64,000 bases of DNA from Dryomyza anilis (taxonomy: Eukaryota > Arthropoda > Insecta > Diptera > Dryomyzidae): positions 23,280,963 through 23,344,962 of the forward strand of contig OX638133.1 of the NCBI GenBank assembly GCA_951804985.1, read 5' to 3'. The position numbers and the translations under genes are program-made. The notes below the pieces were generated by a model. That model was not told where the DNA came from and did not search any database. It was given only the letters and a program-made list of their open reading frames with translations. Shown here piece by piece: positions 10,780 through 22,949 of the stretch. How positions within the stretch are numbered: the first letter of the stretch is position 1; the number at the start of each line of letters is the position of its first letter.

Positions 10780-11330
10780 TAGTTTTTAAGTCATTTTGTA
10801 CATATTTGTAATTTATTTTTAGTGCTTATTACTGATTGTGATTTAAGTAATTATAACACAAATGCATTTAATTTAAGTAATGGTTGTAAAAAGTGCCTAC
10901 TACTGACGTTAAATATATTTTTTTACCAAACAAAAAAAAAAACAAATTGATTATTTATACTACTTACACAACTTACATCTTCAATCAATGACCCTTCGAA
11001 ACACGAACCGGTCCTAGACAAGGCATGTGATCGGTTCCTCGGAGATAGTTGACCGGTTCTAGTTCTGACTCTTTTATATGAAACCAACCAGCAATTTTAA
11101 CATGGTGTTGTCCTAGGGAGGGCTCAATTAACACCTCCGGCGGTCCTTTAGACCTTTCACAGGACTGGACTTCAAAATCGTGTTTTTGGTGACGGGTACC
11201 TTTAGACTTATCACAGAAGTATAAAAAAAACCCTTAACTTCCAGCATCAGAAAATAGAAATTTTGTGTTATTTTCCAGGGACTAATACGCTTTGTCATAT
11301 CGGTGTCGGTTCCATACATTTTTTAATAAC
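10780..11330. other. Intergenic DNA, nothing firmly recognised
   Basis: AT-rich to about 10980, then repeat-like sequence with GGTTCC/GACCGG motifs leading into the next feature. No gene. Confidence 0.35.
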
Positions 11331-11810
11331 GGTTTCAATTCCAGTTCTTTGCGGTCCCCGACAGGTTCCTATTTCAGAGAGGTTCAGAGAGATTCGGAGA
11401 ATAAAACGGTACCAAAGTTAATATTTTAATTGTTTATAATAAGGGGCCATAAATAACCCGTACAGGAACCGATTTAAAAAATGTGTGAAACCGGAATCGG
11501 AACCCATATAATTTTTTCTTTTTTGGAACCGCTATCGGTACCGAAACCGCTATTTTTTAAATTTTGAAACGAGAACCGGCACCGATATTCCAAGAGTTGT
11601 AGTCCCACTCTGGGACCGCAAAGAAACGGAATTGTAACCGGAACCGTTTCGATTTGCGAAACCGTAACCGGAAGTGGAACCATCATTAAAAATGTGTGAA
11701 ACTGAAATCGGAACTCAAACATTTTTTTGGTTGAAAACGCTATTTTAAAAATCTTGGAACCAGAACAGGAATTGATATTCTAAAAGGTTTTAGTCCCTGT
11801 TTATAATAAT
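11330..11810. repeat. Degenerate GGAACCG-rich repeat, 211-bp duplication
   Basis: Variants of GGAACCG/CGGTTCC are dispersed throughout. A larger unit containing ATGTGTGAAACCGGAATCGG at 11481 reappears at 11692 (ATGTGTGAAACTGAAATCGG), a period of 211 bp, with the rest of the unit also aligning (GGAACC...CGATATTC...TAGTCCC). Confidence 0.65.
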
Positions 11811-12180
11811 GTGTTTCACGTTTTTCCTAGTTTTATATGTGATTCCGCGCTTTTTTCGTGTTTTGTCCTGCTTCTTCGTGTCTTTCTATATTCCGTGTTT
11901 TATCGTGCTTCTCGTGAGTGCCTTTAAATTTAGTCGTCGGGCTCGTACTCGTGCGTGTCACCTATCGGCGTGCCCGTGTCCGTGCCATAAAAAACAGTCA
12001 CGCGCCCATCTCTAATTGTTATGAATTCAAATCGGTAAAAGCTGGATGACAAAATCAATGTGGAGAATTTTCAAAGAAATTTGAATAATGAAAATGAACT
12101 CGTCGATGGACCATTTTTAGAGGTTTTCAATGAAATTCCTTTTTTTCATATAGAACCAGTTGTACAAAACGAGTTGATTG

Positions 12181-12448
12181 TACCGCCGGTAGCTCAGATG
12201 GTTAGTGCATTGGACGAGCTACTGTTCATCGCTGGTTTAATCCCCGCGACTGCAAAATCAAAAAATAGAATTTGTTTTTAAATCCAACGCATATAAAACA
12301 GCGCTCATGAAAAAGTTCTCATCCCGCTATTCGGATTCGTCATTAAACTGTAGATCCCTTCACCACATATATTAGACGCACAGCGCAAATTTTGAGTGAG
12401 ATTGACCCAGGTTCCTTCGACGTGTAGCGCCAAACTATTATTATTATC
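12181..12448 (+). repeat. tRNA-derived SINE, diverged copy (family A)
   Basis: The head has an A box (TAGCTCAGATGG at about 12190) and a B box (GGTTTAATCCC at 12234). The body shares CGGATTCG, AAACTGTAGATCCC and AGCGCCAAACTATT with the copies at 19053 and 45862. It ends in the ATT microsatellite tail. It is more diverged than those copies. Confidence 0.75.
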
Positions 12449-12610
12449 GTGGGTCCCTGGGAAAGCTGGAAAGGCTTTAATATTCTGAATGCTCTTAGTC
12501 ATTTATTTCACAATGGTTTTATGTTACACTTATCCAATGACACTGATATACAAAATATAATACATTTTTTCTAAATACAACCCTTACTACATTTGGGAGT
12601 GATTTGGCTG
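12449..12610. other. Intergenic DNA
   Basis: Nothing recognised. Confidence 0.3.
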
Positions 12611-13490
12611 ATAACTCTTTTTACTCTCACGTAACTTTTTAACATTCAAAACTTCTAAAAATTTTCAGAGACATATAATAGATCTACACAAATGCATTTG
12701 CAACCCACAAAATTAAATAAATGTGTTCCTCACAGCAACAAATCACAAGTAGTGTCAAAACAAAACACAAACAAGACGTGGTTGTAGTGAAGAGTATAGC
12801 AATAAAAATTCAAACACTGCACTCACAGTACCTGTTGTATTTCAACAACAGTAGTGTCATTTTGTTTTGTTTTTCAACAAATTGTATGTCTTGAAAAAAA
12901 AAAGTCTGATCAATGAAACAAATACTGCAGTGAAGTGTAGTCGCTTGAGAAACTTCACTTTAATACTGTAGACTGTCATTGCAAAATGAACTAAATACTG
13001 TCTTATAACTCTTTTTACTTTTTACTCCACATAACTTTTTAATATTCGAAATTTCTAAAGATTTTCAGAGATATTTAATAGACATCTAAACAAATGCATT
13101 TGCAACCTACTTCAAGACATTCATTTTATTTCAAGACATGTATTGTCGCTGACTGTATGCTTGAAAATCCAATGAATGTGTTGCTCACAGCAACAAAGCA
13201 CAAGCAGTGTCAAAACAAAACACAAACAGGACGTAGTTGTAGTAAAGAGTCTAGCAATAAAAATGCAAACACTGCACTCACTGTAACTGTTGTATTGACA
13301 GTAGTGTCATTTGGTTTTGTTATTCAACACATTGAATGTCTCGAAAAACACATGTCTTGACCAAAGAAACAAATACTGCAGTGAAGTGTAGTCGCTGGAA
13401 AGACTTTACTTCAATACAGTAGACTGTCATTGCAAAATGAACTACATACTGTCGAATGCAGAAGTGATTATTTTGTGCAGATGTCTAATA
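12611..13490. mobile_element. Tandemly duplicated ~400-bp TIR element (family D, copies A and B)
   Basis: Unit 1 (about 12611-13003) and unit 2 (about 13004-13490) align over their whole length, including about 65 bp of flank (ATAACTCTTTTTACT). The element core starts near ATAGACATCT...CAAATGCATTTGCAACC and ends TTTGTGCAGATGTCTAATA, so the ends are inverted repeats. Internal landmarks are AAACAAATACTGCAGTGAAG and TAGACTGTCATTGCAAAATG. Other copies occur at 32366-33226 and 42780-43175. No transposase is encoded, so it is non-autonomous. Confidence 0.75.
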
Positions 13491-15309
13491 TTTAAAAATA
13501 AAAACATTACATATTTATTTAAACGAATTTTTAGTTTATTAGTAATTCATTAACAAATTAAATTAACAAAAATAGTCCAAACATATCAAAAATCGTGTTT
13601 ATATTAAAAAGAGTACTGACAATTGAAAGAAAAATAAGAAATCATATTAAATAATTACAGTTCGTTAAAGGTAATATTGAAATCAATTGCTGAGAACATG
13701 TTAAATTTTCAAAAGGGATTCCAAATATGAAAATTTTCCAAATAATTTTTATATTATTTGTTAATAAACGTTAGAAATAAATGTTTGAAAAAATTTATTT
13801 CTTTTACTTTCAAATCCTATTTTAATACTGCCATAAAACAGAAACTGTTTAAAGTGAATTGTGTTAAACGATGTCGACAACGATTTTAATACCTGGTCTT
13901 AAGTAAATCTTTTTTGCAAATTATATTTATTTCATTTTATAACAATTCTATTTATCCCCTTAACATGAATTGAACATTCATTGATGCCATTCGTGAAGAA
14001 ATTCTTTACATAACTGAAAAATAAAATAAAAAAACAAACTCCTTGTATCGTATGTATTTCAGAAATGCTCAAAAATTAAAATGAAATTTCAATAAAGATA
14101 TCTTGTAGAACATGCTAAAATAAATACTGAATTCAAATGATGTTGTTAGCAGATGTTCGCCCACCACACTTTACACCGACTTCAAACCACTTTGCAACAC
14201 TTCGACACACTTTCCCAGACGTTAACCTACTTTGCAACACTTTCGCCACAACTTGACTCCCTGAGTTATTTTTTATCATATTTATATCTATTGGAATGAT
14301 GATGATCATATAATAATAAAAAAAATTGCTGAATATTATTGCTGCTGTGATGTTGCATCAGATTCAATTGCAAGTCGCATATAAAAAATAAAATAAAATG
14401 AAATAAAATCTATGAAAAATTATGCAAAACAGCTGGCAAACGTTGTGTAAAAATTGTTACAATATTTGAATTTCATTTCCGCGTTCATGCAGAGCGCCAT
14501 TTCCGCATCAGCATCCGTACACATAAGAACATCATCATCATGGACTGAACATCATCATCGTACCGATGCCAAGAACAAGTACGGTATCATCCTTGGGGAA
14601 AGTGTTCTATTGATTTTTCCCTCAGTATGTCGGGATTGTGTGATGCGATAAACGTTGCAGAAGGCTTAAAGTTTAAACTTTTTGTTTATGCAGACATTCG
14701 ACGATATCCAGCTGTATTGTAAAATGTGTGGGTTATAAGCCTTCGAGTTGTTCTTATTGACTTTGAATAATTTTATGCGAAATACTAATGTTTTTCTATC
14801 CTGCATAAATTGTGCTGCTAAAACATGCCATGTCGTAGGACTTTAGAGGTTCTCGTGGGCGTTAAAGGGCACACAAAGTTTTGTAAAATATTTAATATTT
14901 AATGTGAAACTTTAAGTGGGCATATAAACGTGGGTGATAGTAAACTTATTATTATAGATTATCATTTTTGATAGAAATATTTAATTTTAATTTCTATTTG
15001 CAGATGGTAAACATTCATCAATTTTATGAACGATGGTTCATTGCTAAGAAATTGACAAAATTTATAATATTACAACAAATTTTTATTCTTTATATCGTCG
15101 TTGTAGATCGAAAAGGCACCAAATACATTTTCAAAATGCCAAATATTCATTTACAAAAATCTTTATAAATATGTCAATTTTCAATAACTTTAAAAATGCA
15201 TCATTTACTTTTTATGATATTATTTAACAAACTCGAAAATTAAGTTTTTCATAAAAAATTATTTGGCGACTATTCGTTCTACCACGACGATATGAAACAT
15301 TCATCAATA
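13491..15309. other. AT-rich intergenic DNA
   Basis: No gene is recognised. There is a short CACTTTGCAACACTT repeat at about 14190-14245 and a CATCATCATCAT patch near 14530. A 65-codon frame at 14454 and a 66-codon frame at 14968 have no recognisable domain. Confidence 0.4.
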
Positions 15310-16095
15310 CAAATAAATAATGCATTAATATAATGAAATATTTTCATCATATTGTTGATTTTTGTTTATAGTATTGATGAAATATTTTCCTAATATTGAT
15401 GAAACAATTTCATCATGTTGATGAAATATTTTCAACATATTGATGAAATATTTTTATCATATTGATGTAATATTTTCATCATATTGATGATATATTTTCA
15501 TCATATTGATGAAATATTTTCATCATATTGATGAAATATTTTCATCATATAGATGAATATTTTCATCGTATTGATGAAATATTTTCAACATATTGATGAA
15601 ATATTTTTATCATATTGATGTAATATTGTCATCATATTGATGATATATTTTCATCATATTGATGAAATATTTTCATCATATTGTTGATTTTTGTTTATAG
15701 TATTGATGAAATATTTTCATCATATTGATGAAATATTTTCATCGTATTGATGAAATATTTTCATCATATAGATGAAATATTTTTATCATATTGATGAAAT
15801 ATTTTTATCATTTTGATGTAATATTTTCATCATATTGATGAAATATTTTCATCATATAGATGAAATATTTTCATCATATTGTTGATTTTTGTTTATAGTA
15901 TTGATGAAACAATTTCATCATGTTGATGAAATATTTTCAACATATTGATGAAATATTTTTATCATATTGATGTAATATTTTCATCATATTGATGATATAT
16001 TTTCATCATATTGATGAAATATTTTCATCATATAGATGAAATATTTTCATCGTATTGATGAAATATTTTATTCATATAGATGAAATATTTTCATC
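15310..16095. repeat. 22-bp palindromic satellite array (~0.8 kb) with higher-order marker
   Basis: The unit GATGAAATATTTTCATCATATT is itself nearly palindromic (GATGAAATATTTTCATC). A variant unit carrying GTTGATTTTTGTTTATAG occurs at 15354, 15683 and 15881, spaced 329 and 198 bp, close to 15 and 9 multiples of 22. That indicates segmental expansion of multi-unit blocks. Every unit could extrude a small hairpin. There are no spacers, so it is not a CRISPR. Confidence 0.95.
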
Positions 16096-17399
16096 GGTCC
16101 AATGTTCCTTTAGTAACGAGTACATTTTTTTTTAACTTTTATATCTTTTAAACGGAGTGTCGCAGAGGGGTCAAAGTAGGAACAATTTTTGGGAATTTCA
16201 AATTAGATTTTTAAAAATACAACGAATTGTCCAAAATCTATAAAATAACGTTTAATGTTTTTTTGTCTATACTGAAAATGGAAAGAAAACGAATAATTTA
16301 AAGAAGATAATTTAAAAAGAAAGTCACGAAAAGTCAAAAAAAAAGGTATGAATAAAAATCTCGGTTTCGGAGAAAAATAGCCCGAGGAAGAATTGTCTCA
16401 GGGAAGAATTAGAATGGAGAAAAATTTTATCTGAATTTCAAGGATTATGCGAATTGTATTGAGAATTGTCACGTTGAATAATTTGTAGAGGCCTCATCTC
16501 CTCACCTTGAATTCCGGAAACGCATTCGTTTGACATTTGGTGTTTGGTATAAAATAAATAAAATTAATGTTAATATTGTTTAAAATTGTCTTGAAAGGAA
16601 ATGCCACAGTTTTGCAGAATAATGAAATTGTTTGAGAGAAAAATTGCTGAAGAAATAATTAAAGGAAGAATAATAAGTATTTGGAGTGAAGTAGTTCATA
16701 AATTATTAGTTATATAAGCTGTTTATAAATATGTTATATTTAATAGTTCTTTGAATTTTATTAAACAAAATCATTTATATAATTTAACTTTGTTGCATAT
16801 CATGATCTCAAATATTTTTTAATTTAAACAACTTTATTTTTTTTTTCTGATATCATGAAGTGTTGAATATTTCGACGCCAAACACGCGTGTGATCCCACA
16901 CTAACATTGTTAAGTATTTAAATAAATAAAACATTAAGAATATTTATCATCAGAGTAGGAATCGTCGAACGCAGAAAATAACGCAATAAAATTTTATATT
17001 TTGCATTAAATTTCATAAATAGCAGACATGAATAAAATCATGAAATGATGCTGTCGAGGCGGATGATGCAAAACCCAAATGGGATTGATGTACAGGAGCG
17101 GACTGACAATACGATCTAATAGAAGTATCCTCGATGTGATGGGCAATATATATATAATTTCACAATGAATAAATTACTTTACAAATCGATATATCAGAAT
17201 TCGCAATAACGAAGTCTCGTCTAAACGCAGAGAACACGGAGAACGTTGCTTACTGATGATTCATGAATAAGATATTCATAAAACATATTTATTTCTAATT
17301 TCCTTATATATGATTTATATTCATGAATTATGAATAATACTAAAAAAGTTATGCATACAAAACTGTAAATCACTATAAATTTATTATGAATAGGATTTA
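16096..17399. other. AT-rich intergenic DNA, nothing recognised
   Basis: Unique-looking sequence with no long frames, no element termini and no RNA-gene boxes that I could find. Confidence 0.35.
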
Positions 17400-18509
17400 T
17401 CTATATATATAAAACTCTTGGTCCGTCTGTCAGTCTGTCTGTCTGTCTGTTTGTTCCAGCATCACGACTAAACCGCTGAACCGATTTAACTGAAATTTTG
17501 CACCAGGATACTATAGAGTCCGGATGGTGTCAAAGGCTATATATGGGCAGGATTGGACAAAGGGGCGTGGCACCTCCCATACAACCTAAACTTTCAAAAC
17601 GATATAACTCGGCACTTTCACCAGCTACGAACATGAAATAAAAAAACTCAAATACAACAAAAAAAAATAAAAGCAAAAACACAAAATCAAAAGCAAAAAT
17701 CAAACACAAAAACAAAAGTAAAAGCACAAAACTTAAGCAATAACTCAAATACAACAGAAAAATAAAAAAAAGATAGAAAACAAAATCAACAATACTAAAA
17801 TTCACCACACTAAAACTCACCTCACTAAAATTCACCACACTAAAACTCACCACACTCAAATTCACCACACTTAAGTTCACCACACTAAAACTCAACACAC
17901 TAAAATTCACCACACTCAAATTCACCGCACTCAAATTCACCACTCTCAAATTCACCACACCAAAACTCAACACAATAAAATTGACCACACTCAAATTGAC
18001 CACACTAAAACACTATAACTCACCACATTGAAGCTCACCACACCAAAATTCACCACACTAAAATTCAAAACACTAAAATTCACCACACTCAAATTCACCC
18101 ACGTGAACTCACGACACTAAAATTCACCACACTCAAATTCAACACACTAAAACACACCACAATAAAATCCATCACATTAAAACTGACCACACCAAATTTC
18201 ACCATACCTAAATTCACCACACCGAATCTCTCCACACTAAAACTAACCACACTAAAACTTCTATGAAAAACTCTACGGGGAAGAATTCTACGGGAAAGAA
18301 TTCTACGGGGAAGCACAGTCTGAGAAAAGGTGTTTTAGCGGATAATTAGTTTGGTTTCGGTTAATACATTTATAAAAACCAATAAAAAAGTCCACAGCAA
18401 AACACGGGTCCCTTATATAAATAATAAAAATGTTCTTTATATTAATAAAATTGCTCCATATCCTTGCATTCACAAAATCTTTGCACGAGTCGTGTACGGG
18501 TCCAGTTAG
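17400..18509 (+). mobile_element. Non-autonomous Helitron / DINE-like element, copy 1
   Basis: It starts TCTATATATATAAAACTC after an A and ends TCCAGTTAG before a T, so the A^T insertion rule of Helitrons is met (terminal CTAG here mutated to TTAG). The 5' conserved block has a CTGT microsatellite, TTTGTTCCAGCATCACG, CGCTGAACCGATTT and ACCTCCCATACAACCTAAAC. The 3' block has a GCACGAGTCGTG-type hairpin about 12 bp before the end. The interior is modular: an A-rich ACAAAAGC zone at about 17635-17795, then a 15-bp array at 17795-18260. No Rep/helicase is encoded. Confidence 0.85.
17795..18260. repeat. 15-bp minisatellite inside Helitron copy 1
   Basis: Copies of CTAAAATTCACCACA, mixed with CTCAAATTCACCACA. 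Because 15 is divisible by 3, one frame stays open on the minus strand and yields repetitive SVVNLSVVNF-like peptides of no biological meaning. Confidence 0.9.
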
Positions 18510-19052
18510 TAATTTTTATAAATTTTATGCTCAATCATAACGGGCAAAATTATGAATATTTATTTATAACTTGTGTTTAATATTGCATATTCAATGCGAT
18601 ATAATTAATCTTTATAATTGATTTTTGTTTTAATCATTTATTATGAATAAAAACGAAATCATTATGATTACTTATTCTTAGCTGAATAACATGAATAATT
18701 TAGGCAAAACATATGCGTATAATAAGTATATGATTTATGAGAACATTTTTCTTTTCGTGAAGGCTTATTTATCAATTAGGACCAATTCTATTCTTACTGG
18801 CTATTCATAATAACAAATTTCGAAGTATGTACCAATTTCAAGAACCTTTTCCGACTGAGGAACGTCCATTTTGTGGATTATAAACGTCGCTATAAATAAA
18901 AGAAGACCAATGAGTATATGGGGAGGACCAGATATATGATTCTAAATGTATTTGAAACACCTTAGAAGTGACAACAAATATTTAACGAAGGATCTTTGCA
19001 TATTACATTTAGTCGAAATTTTAAATACTTTTTTGCGGACCTCTTTAATACT
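18510..19052. other. Intergenic DNA
   Basis: AT-rich with no feature recognised. Confidence 0.3.
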
Positions 19053-19353
19053 TTATAATAATAATAGTTTGGCGCTACAGTCCTGTACAGAACTTCGGCC
19101 GAGCTCTCTCACCATTTTGAGCTGTGCGTGTTATATTTGTACTCAAAGTGGTGGGACCTACAGTTTATTGCCGAATCCGAACGGCGGGTGAGAGCTTTTC
19201 ATAGGCAATGTTTTACTCTCGTAGGTTTGCCATTTACTGATGAGAGGTAGCGCGGTATAGAAAAATGTTTCTATGAAAAGATGTTGTTAGCCCCAGTCCA
19301 GGCTTGAACCGGGGACCTTTCGACTCGCAGTCCAACGCACTAACCACTGAGCT
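19053..19353 (-). repeat. tRNA-derived SINE, complete copy (family A)
   Basis: On the minus strand the tRNA-like head starts near 19353 (TAGCCACGGTAGCTCAGTGG, containing the A box). A B box follows (GGTTCAAGCC, near 19307), then a ~200-bp body and an (ATT)n tail at 19053-19067. It is nearly identical to the copy at 45862-46165 and therefore fairly young. The head resembles a tRNA, but the sequence cannot fold as a functional one. Confidence 0.85.
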
Positions 19354-19763
19354 ACCGTGGCTAATACTTTGAGTCGATTAAAACCGAACATTTCTATAAA
19401 ATATATAGTCATTGAATTACAATATTGTATGTCGATTAAAATTGAAAACTTTAAATCCGTCCCTGCATAGATATTTATGAAATAAAGGCTTTTCTGATGC
19501 TCACACACAAAATTCAAAATGCGAATCAGGCAAGCATGCAAAAATCTAAAGAATGCCGCAAAAATATGTACAAGAAAAAAGCATGATTCTGACATGAAAA
19601 ACGTTTTTGATGTGCATGCAGTTGGCAACTCTAGTCAAATGGAAAATGTGAATAGCATAAAGTAAATTTTATTTATTTATATTTGTATAGAAAGAATTTT
19701 TTTTTGTTGTTGCTGAAATTGATTAAATCATACAAAAATATTGTATTCGAAGCATTACACACG

Positions 19764-19797
<34 letters not shown>

Positions 19798-21104
19798 AGG
19801 GCTATATTTGTCATCAAGCATTATTTGTTTGTATTATTAGATATATATTTTGTATTCTCTATGATTGCTTAATGGAGTAGAGTTGTGTGTCCTTGTGCGT
19901 GATGGGAGAGCATAGAAGAAAAAGGATAAAAGGTTTGTTATTATTCTGGGAATAGAATATATTTATTTTTCATTAGGTAAAATTTCCATTTTACCTTAAA
20001 ATGCTGAATGTGAAATGGAAATATACAAATACATCCGGCAACTAATTTTGAATTTGAACCATAAAATATACAATTTTTGATAATCTCTGTTACGTGTTTC
20101 TTTTGGGAATTCAGAATATGGTGAAAAGTGTAACGACATAATTAAATATTTATTTTTTTTATTTTTTTTTATTAATAAAACGAACAAAAACACAGATTTT
20201 GAAATGCCCAGTTATCCGTTCGTCCGACTGAAAACACGATAACTCCAAAAGCACCGAGTCGATTAGAACGAAATTTCGTAAAAATCTGACTGCCGGCAAT
20301 ACCAAGCTCATGTTCAAAAATGGTCAAAATCGTTGCACGGAAAACTCCTACATAAGGTACTTTAATAGACTGTAAGGAGTCTTTAAATCGTAAATTACTT
20401 TTTGATATATTTTTGAATTTTATATAATAGAAAATATGCTCATTACAACTTCAAAAATAATAACATTAAATAACAGAGTTTTTTCTCTCTGAAAAAAAAA
20501 ACTAATCTCCAAAGTCCCATAAATAATTCGCTTAATTCTCAACTCAATTGACAGTAAATTTCAATCAGACAAGCGATGCACAAAATTAACCACAACAGCT
20601 AAGAGAAAATGTGTCCAAGAGGACCCTATACAAAACATGTTGTAAAAAAAAAATAATATGAAAAACCTATAAAAACTTGTTACATTAAAAACGATACCAA
20701 GCCACACGGCCACCGACAGTAGACAAAAACAACAGCAAGCATTAGACTACGTGACAACAAAAAGATTATAAAAAATACAACAAAAAACACGAAAAGAAAA
20801 AAAAAATACTGTCACGACATGAAGTAGACTTCATTTGCGAAATATTCCAACGTTATATAGATGGCATCGTTAACACTTGCAGGACTCGCAAGGATCAAAG
20901 TGTGCTCGCTGCAAGGAAGGTAGCAATCGTTGTAATGAAGCGAGCCCTCGATGCAATTGCATGGTGTGGATGAAAAAAGAAAAAAAACGTAAAATAAAAA
21001 AAAAACAAAAATGGCAAAAAAATCGTTGAACTGTACACTGAAAATACAAAACAAACATTTTAAATATTAAAAATGATTTCATTTTCCATTTGAATTTGAC
21101 TGAA
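19354..21104. other. Intergenic DNA with a GACA microsatellite
   Basis: (GACA)n occurs at 19768-19798. Around 20205-20345 a block with ACACGATAACTCC and CCGAGTCGATTAGAACG looks like old transposon sequence but cannot be assigned. The rest is AT-rich with no gene. Confidence 0.4.
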
Positions 21105-22870
21105 AATTTGTATTTTTCCAAAAATTCGTATTTTTACAAGAAATTTGTATTTTTACAAAAAAAGTTGTAGTTTTACTAAAAAAAAATCGTATTTTTAAAA
21201 ATTCATATTTTTAGTAAAAATTTGTATTTGTAAAATTTATATTTTTACTAACATTCCTATTTTTACTATACATTCGTATTTTTACTATACATTCGTATTT
21301 TTATTATACATTCGTATTTTTACTATACATTCGTTTTATGCACTAATTGCACTAAAAATTCGTTTTTTCACTAAAAATTATTTGTTTACTTAAAATTCTT
21401 ATTTTATCCAAAAATTCGTATTTTAACTTAAAATTCGTATTTTATCAAAAAAAAATCGTATTTTTACTGAAAATTCGTATTATCACTGAAAATTCGTATT
21501 TTCACCAAAAATTCGTATTTTCACGAAAAATTCGTTTTTTCACGAAAAATTCGTATTTTCACTTAAAATTCTTATTTTATCTATAATTTCGCGTTTTTAC
21601 TAAAAAAAAAATAGTTTTTATCTAAAATTTCATATTTTCACTAAAAATTCGTCTTTATACCAAAAATTCGTATTATCTCTAAAAATTCGTATGTTTACTT
21701 TAAATTCGTATTTTAACTAAAAATTTATTTTTTATCTAAAAATTCGTATTTTTACAAAAAATTTGTAATTTTACTAAAATTTGTATTTTTTTATTAAAAA
21801 TTCATAAAAAAAAACTAAAAAAAAATTGCATTTTCACTCAAAATTAATATTTTCACTTAAAATTCTTATTTTATCTAAAATTTCGTGTTAATAATAAAAA
21901 TTCGTATTTTCACTAAAAATTCGTATTTTCTCTAAAAATTCATGTTTTAACTAAAAATTAGTATTTTAATTGAAAATTCGTATTGTTGTAAAAATACGAA
22001 TTTGTAATTTTACTAAAATTTCGTATTTCATTTCAATTTTCGTATTTCATTTAAAATTCGTATTTTCACTAAAAATTTGTTTTATCATTAAAAATTCCTA
22101 TTTTAACTAAAAAATCACATTTTCACTCAAAATTAATATTTTCACTTGAAATTCTTAAATTATCTAAAAATTCGTTTTTTGCACTAATTTCACTGAAAAT
22201 TCTTTTTTTAACTAAAAATTATTTGTTTAATTAAAATTCGTATTTTAACTTTAAATTCGTATTTTATCAAAAAAAAATCGTATTTTCACTAAAAATTCGT
22301 ATTTTCACTAAAAATTAAAATTTTCACTTAAAATTCTTATTTCGTCTAAAATTTCGTGTTTTTACTAAAAAATTCGTATTTATACTAATAATTTGTATTT
22401 TCTTAAAATACGTATTTTATCTAAAATTTCGTATTTTATATTAAAATTCGTATTTTCTCTAAAAATTCGTATTTAACTAAAAATTCGTTTTTGCTAAAAA
22501 TTCGTATTTTCTCTAAAAATTCGAATTTTTATCTAAAAATTTGTATTTTTATCATAAAATTCGTATTTTAACTAAAAATTCGTATTTTCTCTAAAAATTC
22601 GTATGTTTACTCAAAATTCGTATATATACTTAAAATTTGTAATTTCACTAAAATTTCGTATTTTAACTTAAAATTTACATTTTTTATAAAAATTTATATT
22701 TTTTATAAAAATTTATATTTTTTATAAAAATTTATATTTTTTATAAAAATTTATATTTTTTTTTTTTAAATTTATATTTTTTATAAAAATTTATATTTTT
22801 TATAAAAATTTGTTTTTTCATTAAAAATTTCATTAAAAAATTTTACTAAATCTTATAATTTTCATTTAAA
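21105..22870. repeat. ~1.75-kb minisatellite, ~19-bp unit
   Basis: Degenerate copies of TATTTTCACTAAAAATTCG. A homogeneous 20-bp subarray (TTTTTATAAAAATTTATATT) lies at about 22680-22800. The unit shares TTTTCACTAAAAATTC with the array at 3848-5545 and differs mainly in CAA versus CGTA at the end. This array is more diverged, so it is probably older or homogenised less. Confidence 0.9.
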
Positions 22871-22949
22871 ATCAAAAAAAAATATGTTTTCATTTAATTT
22901 TATTAGGTACAATTTAAAACAATTAAAATAAAATATTTTTAAAAATCAT

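Noticed and set aside
15310..16095. CRISPR-like array
   Set aside because: There are no unique spacers between repeats; the units are contiguous palindromic satellite in a eukaryotic genome.
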